This document shows positions 17,501 to 20,160 of a stretch of 20,160 nucleotides of DNA, piece by piece. The stretch lies in contig CAJXFN010000004.1 of the NCBI GenBank assembly GCA_913052655.1, forward strand, positions 1-20,160, read 5' to 3'. Both the position numbers and the translations under genes were made by a program. The stretch comes from an uncultured Flavobacteriales bacterium. GTDB lineage: Bacteria > Bacteroidota > Bacteroidia > Flavobacteriales > BACL11. Each line of letters begins with the position of its first letter. Positions within the stretch are counted from its first letter, which is position 1. The notes beneath the pieces are model-generated. The model was not told where the DNA came from. It ran no database searches and was given only the letters and a program-made list of their open reading frames with translations.

Positions 17501-17733
17501 GCTAATTTTTCTTTTCTAAATAAATTATGTTTAAAAATATTTATTATTAACGTTATTGTGAGGAGAATCATAATAAGTTCAAACCACCAAACATTATAAA
17601 TTATAGCTTTCGATGTTGATGAGCCAAAGTCATTTTCAATGAAAGTAGCATAGCCGATTGAAAAAGCCATAATCAATATTAAAAATGTGGCAAATTTCAT
17701 TGAAGATAATAAATTAACAATTCTGTTTATCAT
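14566..17733 (-). CDS. ccsBA: CcsBA fused cytochrome c biogenesis protein (System II)
   Basis: Membrane protein that exports haem and attaches it to apocytochrome c on the periplasmic side. 1055 residues, a natural fusion of CcsB (ResB) and CcsA. The N-terminal half has ResB-like helices (about 10-30, 45-65, 78-98), then a large periplasmic region and a helix near 455-475. The central periplasmic part includes LLVQHDGRIKPISTLSSEL, conserved in Bacteroidota fusions as I remember them. The C-terminal CcsA domain has multiple helices, HAPWTNGYEAMIYTVW, the tryptophan-rich WWD haem-handling motif (WGRYWGWDPKETW, about 954-966) and conserved His residues near 979 (LHMRF) and 1018 (GLHSY). It heads a two-gene unit with bshB. 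A -7 box lies just upstream. Confidence 0.95.
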   Translation of the reverse strand: MINRIVNLLSSMKFATFLILIMAFSIGYATFIENDFGSSTSKAIIYNVWWFELIMILLTITLIINIFKHNLFRKEKLATLTFHLSFIIIIIGAGITRYTGYEGMMRIKEGDKSNTFLSDDAYLQIKVNDGIKQYRYDKKLHLSGITKRYDKTPILNQLFSNYFTISNSDLDEEFSITYLDFLPNVSDSVIKKDIKGITLSSSGDLNKKGTELSVNDFINKDILIGEEITFKDVNFTFNKKRDNAVNFYFDKNILKCVSEHEISITSMPPDGTPPNIYKAGEEFELNKMSLLTIKTNKYMFSDFSYEKESIKYSTSNNMDNTSKNENRLKDALLLKVKSGNFSKKITLEGRKGMYPNSSEFSIGKLNFNLTYGPKFFKTPFDIYLHDFQLEKYPGSNSPASFASEVEVLDGKDSIPYRIFMNNVLDYKGHRFFQSSYDPDESGTILSVNHDWWGTIISYIGYFFLMLGMIFVFFQKQTRFQILTKNLDKIKKISSILILIIFSIKSYSIESTSNLLKDNIIDINHSDKLESLLVQHDGRIKPISTLSSELIRKISRKETIYNLNSTQILMGAISNPQLWRKIPLVKVQNSQLLEDLGFKKDMLSFDDFFNDNKEYILKDKIKESSNIPDANKSKYDKELIKVDERLSILFSIINTGTYNYFLNIFPNTDTNNSKWEGVLNYPRTIGDSIYNFNVLTLYLQSLKESTNSKDFSLCDTLLNNIKDYQNKYGKDLIQSKFKINLELLYNKIDVFSLLFKWYFFTGILMLICCIISIFKNQSKYLLDSIKFLKYIILFGWGLHTLGLIARWIISNHAPWTNGYEAMIYTVWATMLAGIIFSKKSNLTLAMTTCVSSLLLLFAFVSYLDPTITNVVPVLNSYWLMIHVSIIVASYGFLILGGFLGLLALTLMIFTNSNNKKIFNLRISELTIINERSITVGVYMLTIGTFLGGIWANESWGRYWGWDPKETWALVSILVYAFILHMRFIPALKSKWTFNTMSAFAVYSVLMTYFGVNYLLSGLHSYAAGDKVEIPMTVWISIGIVLTIVVLAKLNNKKYKI

Positions 17734-17749
17734 AGTAATTATATTTCTG

Positions 17750-17765
17750 CAAAATTATAACTTTG
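17750..17765. promoter_or_regulatory. Abutting divergent -7 boxes for ccsBA and the DUF2520 gene
   Basis: In the 66-nt divergent gap the sequence CAAAATTATAACTTTG holds two exact TAnnTTTG matches back to back. TAATTTTG is on the minus strand (17757-17750) for ccsBA, and TAACTTTG is on the plus strand (17758-17765) for the plus-strand unit. Neither has a clear TTG -33 at standard spacing. Two polymerases could not occupy both boxes at once, so the two units may compete. Confidence 0.45.
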
Positions 17766-17799
17766 TTTTTGATTAAATTAATAATATATTATTTATTAA

Positions 17800-18567
17800 A
17801 TGAAGAATATTACATTTATTGGATCTGGTAATGTTGCTACGATATTATCCATGGAATTACATAGAAATGGATATAATATTTTAGAAATATGGAGTAAGAC
17901 GGAAAAATCAGCTAAGATATTAGCAGATAAATTATCTTGTAGTTATTGTGTTGATTTAAAAAAATTAAAGAATCCAGATTTATTTATAGTTGCAATAAAG
18001 GATGAGCATATAAAAGATATTGTTAATTTAATTCAAAATAAAGAAACCCCAATAGTTCATACCTCAGGAAGTGTAGGTATAGATGTTTTTACTAATAAAA
18101 ATAACTATGGAGTGTTCTATCCTCTTCAGACTTTTAGTAAAGAGGTTTCTTTAAACTTTAATAATCTACCTGTTTGTATTGAAGCAAATAATGAATTGAC
18201 TCAGAAAGATTTGATAAAAATTGGTAACTCATTAAGTTCTAATATACATTTGGTAGATTCCAAACAAAGAGAAAAACTTCATATTGCAGCTGTAATATCT
18301 TGTAATTTTACTAACCACATGTTGACTATTTCTGAAAATTTGATGAAGGAAAGTGAACTAGAATTTAATTTGTTAAAACCACTTATTAAAGAAACCCTTG
18401 AAAAAGCCTTAGCAAATTCACCTAATAAGGTGCAGACAGGACCTGCTGCCAGAAAAGATTTAGAAATAGTCAAAAAACATATCAATTTACTATCTTATGA
18501 TGATAATTTAAAAAAATTATATTCTCTGATATCTAGACATATTATAAGCTTTAAATCTTGTGAATAA
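17800..18567 (+). CDS. DUF2520 Rossmann-fold protein (predicted NAD(P)-binding)
   Basis: 255 residues. The N-terminal Rossmann fold begins with FIGSGNVATIL (about 6-16), as in pyrroline-carboxylate-reductase and F420-NADP-oxidoreductase-like proteins. Further family segments are IVAIKDEHI, VHTSGSVGIDVF, GVFYPLQTFSKE and the C-terminal helical DUF2520 part (IAAVISCNFTNHM, KALANSPNKVQTGPAARKD). The family is conserved in Bacteroidota but its substrate is, as far as I know, not established. It is the first gene of a unit with ubiA and maf. The GTG start of ubiA lies within its last codons (8-nt overlap). Confidence 0.88.
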   Translation: MKNITFIGSGNVATILSMELHRNGYNILEIWSKTEKSAKILADKLSCSYCVDLKKLKNPDLFIVAIKDEHIKDIVNLIQNKETPIVHTSGSVGIDVFTNKNNYGVFYPLQTFSKEVSLNFNNLPVCIEANNELTQKDLIKIGNSLSSNIHLVDSKQREKLHIAAVISCNFTNHMLTISENLMKESELEFNLLKPLIKETLEKALANSPNKVQTGPAARKDLEIVKKHINLLSYDDNLKKLYSLISRHIISFKSCE

Positions 18568-19444
18568 AATTATAAGTTTTTTCAAATTAATAAGAATTCA
18601 GAATTTAATTATCTTGATTCTAGCTCAGTATATGTTTTATCACTTTGTTTACAAAAACTTTGGTGATATTAAGTTGTATTTACTATTATTAATAACATTT
18701 TTAATCACTGCTTCTGGCTATATTATTAATGACATTTTTGATGTTGAATCTGATGAAATAAATAAACGTGAAGTAATTATTGGAAACCACATTCCTGCTA
18801 GAGTAGCAATATTTTGGTATTATTCATTTAATATCATATCCGTTTTACTATCTTGTTATTTGCTCTATTTACATAAAAATTCTAATTGTGATGTCATTTT
18901 ATTTTTAATTATTCTTTCTTCAATTTTCATTTTAAGATGGTATTCTAAAGTTTATAAACATAAGTTTATTATTGGAAATTTTATTATTGCGATGTTAACA
19001 TCCTTAAGTGTTTTTAATGTTTTATTACTTGAGTGTACAGAACTTTCATATTTATCTCAATTCAATTTCTACATACAGTTTATTGTATTTGCTTTTTTGT
19101 TAACGTTAGCTAGAGAAATAGTCAAAGATTTAGAAGATATTGAAGGTGATAAAATAATGGATTCTAGAAATTTAGCTTCATCTTTAAGTTTGGTTCAAAC
19201 AAAATGTATAATTATATTTATTTTACTAATTGTCTTTATAATTTTTATTTTATGGAGCTTATTTTGGAAAATTAATGTTTTAGTAACTATTTATAATATG
19301 TTTATTAATTTAACGATTGTTTTTTCAATTTATAAAGTTATCTTCTCTCAAAATATAAATGACTTTAAATTTATAAGTGCTTTATTGAAAATTATAATGA
19401 TATTAGGAATATTATTTATTCCTATTTCATATCTTTTAATATGA
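18560..19444 (+). CDS. UbiA-family prenyltransferase
   Basis: Integral membrane prenyltransferase, 294 residues, starting with GTG at 18560; the next Met is codon 25, which would remove the first helix. Both Asp-rich pyrophosphate/Mg2+ motifs are present: NDIFDVESD (57-65) and REIVKDLEDIEGD (185-197), with about eight hydrophobic helices between and around them. In Flavobacteriia a UbiA protein next to DUF2520 and maf is often annotated as geranylgeranylglycerol-phosphate geranylgeranyltransferase. That name is from memory, and the acceptor cannot be read from sequence. It overlaps the DUF2520 gene by 8 nt and the maf start by 4 nt (ATGA), so the three genes are translationally linked. Confidence 0.88.
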   Translation: MNKIISFFKLIRIQNLIILILAQYMFYHFVYKNFGDIKLYLLLLITFLITASGYIINDIFDVESDEINKREVIIGNHIPARVAIFWYYSFNIISVLLSCYLLYLHKNSNCDVILFLIILSSIFILRWYSKVYKHKFIIGNFIIAMLTSLSVFNVLLLECTELSYLSQFNFYIQFIVFAFLLTLAREIVKDLEDIEGDKIMDSRNLASSLSLVQTKCIIIFILLIVFIIFILWSLFWKINVLVTIYNMFINLTIVFSIYKVIFSQNINDFKFISALLKIIMILGILFIPISYLLI

Positions 19445-19701
19445 AAATATCAAAATATAATATAGTTTTAGGTTCTAATTCACCAAGAAGAAGAGATATT
19501 TTAACTCAAATGGGAATTAAATTTGAGGTGAGAGTATGTGAAGAAGAAGAAATATATCCAGAGAACCTTAAAGGAAAAGAGGTGTCAGAATATCTTGCAA
19601 TTCAAAAGGCAATGTTTTTAAAAGACAAGATCCTTTTCAGATACAGAAACTCTCCTTTCAGAGCCAAGAAAATAAAGGAGGATATCAACTCTTTTATTTG
19701 A
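19441..19701 (+). pseudogene. maf: Truncated maf (nucleotide pyrophosphatase)
   Basis: Full-length Maf proteins are about 190 residues and hydrolyse non-canonical or excess nucleoside triphosphates. Here only the N-terminal third is recognisable: IVLGSNSPRRRDILTQMGIKF (signature SxSPRR), then the EEIYPENLKGKEVSEYLAIQKA segment. After about residue 59-60 the family match ends. The expected SDT(V/I)V catalytic Asp segment and everything after it are missing. The remaining 26 codons, ending at 19701, are the antisense of the rfaH-like gene and look unrelated. The start overlaps the ubiA stop (ATGA), as in an intact operon, so the break is at the 3' side. It cannot encode an active Maf as it stands. 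Confidence 0.85.
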
Positions 19702-20097
19702 AGGAAGCGAGCAAATTTTAACTATATTTCCCTTTAAAGAGCCTTTAGTAATAAGAGCATCTTGGCCTATTTGTATTTGTGATGCTATGGGGCTTGATAT
19801 TGATCTTTTTTCTGCCATTTTTATAGCATTAATATCCTCAACGGAGAGATAGGAAATTTGATCTCCAAATTTTAAAATATTTTTTAAACCCTTTGTATAT
19901 TTAAGGGCTGAGTAGTTTTCGAAACTAGTATTTATAAAAATATAACCTGGAAAAAGTATTTCAACTTTTGGATTAGAATTAATTTTTGTTGTCGTTATCT
20001 TTGGAAGATAGTAATCAAATTTTTGATTTGATAGATTATTTTCAACCCTTTTAACTTCGTTAATTTTATATAAGCCAATCAGCCATTTTCTTTTCAT
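19618..20097 (-). CDS. RfaH/NusG-like transcription antiterminator
   Basis: 159 residues from the ATG at 20097. An in-frame ATG at 20136 lies within the tRNA-Leu gene and is rejected. The N-terminal NGN domain starts MKRKWLIGLYK, continues with QKFDYYLPKI and has the hallmark ILFPGYIFIN (about 47-56), then YTKGLKNILKFG as in RfaH. The C-terminal KOW-like domain is IGQDALITKGSLKGNIVKI (about 110-128) with a short beta-rich tail to EKDLVF. Such specialised NusG paralogues prevent termination in long polysaccharide or lipopolysaccharide operons. It resembles proteobacterial RfaH more than the Bacteroides UpxY form in my reading, but a tree is needed. It starts 9 nt after the tRNA-Leu 3' end and may be cotranscribed with it. 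Its stop lies exactly at the point where maf is broken. Confidence 0.85.
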   Translation of the reverse strand: MKRKWLIGLYKINEVKRVENNLSNQKFDYYLPKITTTKINSNPKVEILFPGYIFINTSFENYSALKYTKGLKNILKFGDQISYLSVEDINAIKMAEKRSISSPIASQIQIGQDALITKGSLKGNIVKICSLPSNKRVDILLYFLGSERRVSVSEKDLVF

Positions 20098-20106
20098 ATA
20101 AATAGG

Positions 20107-20160
20107 TGGTGCCCAGAGCCGGACTTGAACCGGCACGAAGTTGCCTTCGAGGGATTTTAA
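20107..20160 (-). tRNA. tRNA-Leu (TAA), 3' part; 5' part beyond window
   Basis: The minus strand shows the end of a class II tRNA. It has anticodon loop bases from position 33 (TTAAAA, anticodon TAA at 20159-20157), the anticodon 3' stem TCCCT, and a long variable arm CGAAG-GCAA-CTTCG with a perfect 5-bp stem. Then follow the T arm GCCGG-TTCAAGT-CCGGC, acceptor strand TCTGGGC, discriminator A and an encoded CCA (20109-20107). The long variable arm plus A73 fits leucine. The encoded CCA contrasts with tRNA-His in the same window. Confidence 0.9.

Noticed and set aside
20098..20136. An earlier start for the rfaH-like protein
   Set aside because: Those codons lie in the tRNA-Leu gene; the NGN domain begins at the ATG at 20097.
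1..20160. CRISPR array, transposase, phage or defence/toxin system
   Set aside because: No regularly spaced repeats and no such proteins were seen; every gene with recognisable motifs belongs to core metabolism, envelope, transport or regulation.

Overview
This is a low-GC, gene-dense stretch of a Bacteroidota chromosome, most likely a flavobacterium with a compact genome. The evidence is as follows. The gene order bamD-rpoZ-coaBC-DUF4835(porD)-recN-fabI is one I know from Flavobacteriia. The omega subunit and FabI look like the Bacteroidota forms. Bacillithiol (bshB) and System II cytochrome c (ccsBA fusion) genes are present. Shine-Dalgarno sites are mostly absent, and Bacteroidota-type promoter -7 boxes (TAnnTTTG) lie in most promoter-bearing gaps. 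A marine origin is only a guess from the AT-richness.

Layout. (1) 1-2168, plus strand: most of clpC, open at the left edge. (2) 2225-8793, minus strand: a tightly packed seven-gene cluster read from bamD leftwards through rpoZ, coaBC, porD/DUF4835, recN and fabI to a methyltransferase. It covers outer-membrane assembly, an RNA polymerase subunit, CoA synthesis, a likely secretion component, DNA repair and fatty-acid elongation. Genes touch or overlap by 1-8 nt, except for 3-nt and 45-nt gaps. The 45-nt gap, before fabI, holds a -7 box and a 19-nt A-tract. (3) 8968-11585, plus strand: a POT-family peptide transporter followed by two small exported thioredoxin-fold proteins, closed by a strong bidirectional terminator. 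(4) 11623-11697, minus strand: tRNA-His(GTG), which uses the same terminator from the other side. (5) 11774-13876, plus strand: a copper-type P-type ATPase, possibly leaderless, meeting bshB tail to tail. (6) 13868-17733, minus strand: ccsBA then bshB, overlapping by 4 nt. (7) 17800-19701, plus strand: DUF2520 dehydrogenase-like protein, UbiA-family prenyltransferase and a maf gene, all overlapping. (8) 19618-20160, minus strand: an RfaH-like antiterminator and the 3' part of tRNA-Leu(TAA).

The most unusual spot is near 19618. There maf stops resembling its family after about 60 residues and runs straight into the 3' end of the oppositely oriented rfaH-like gene. The right-hand tRNA-Leu encodes its CCA end, whereas tRNA-His in the same window does not. 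This right end may therefore be a transferred island or rearrangement, or an assembly chimera; the sequence alone cannot decide. The rest is ordinary core genome with some interesting regulatory details: the poly(A) leader of fabI, abutting divergent -7 boxes between ccsBA and the DUF2520 gene, and a probable leaderless copper ATPase mRNA. I saw no CRISPR array, insertion sequence, phage gene or recognisable defence system. No intergenic stretch exceeds 300 bases.
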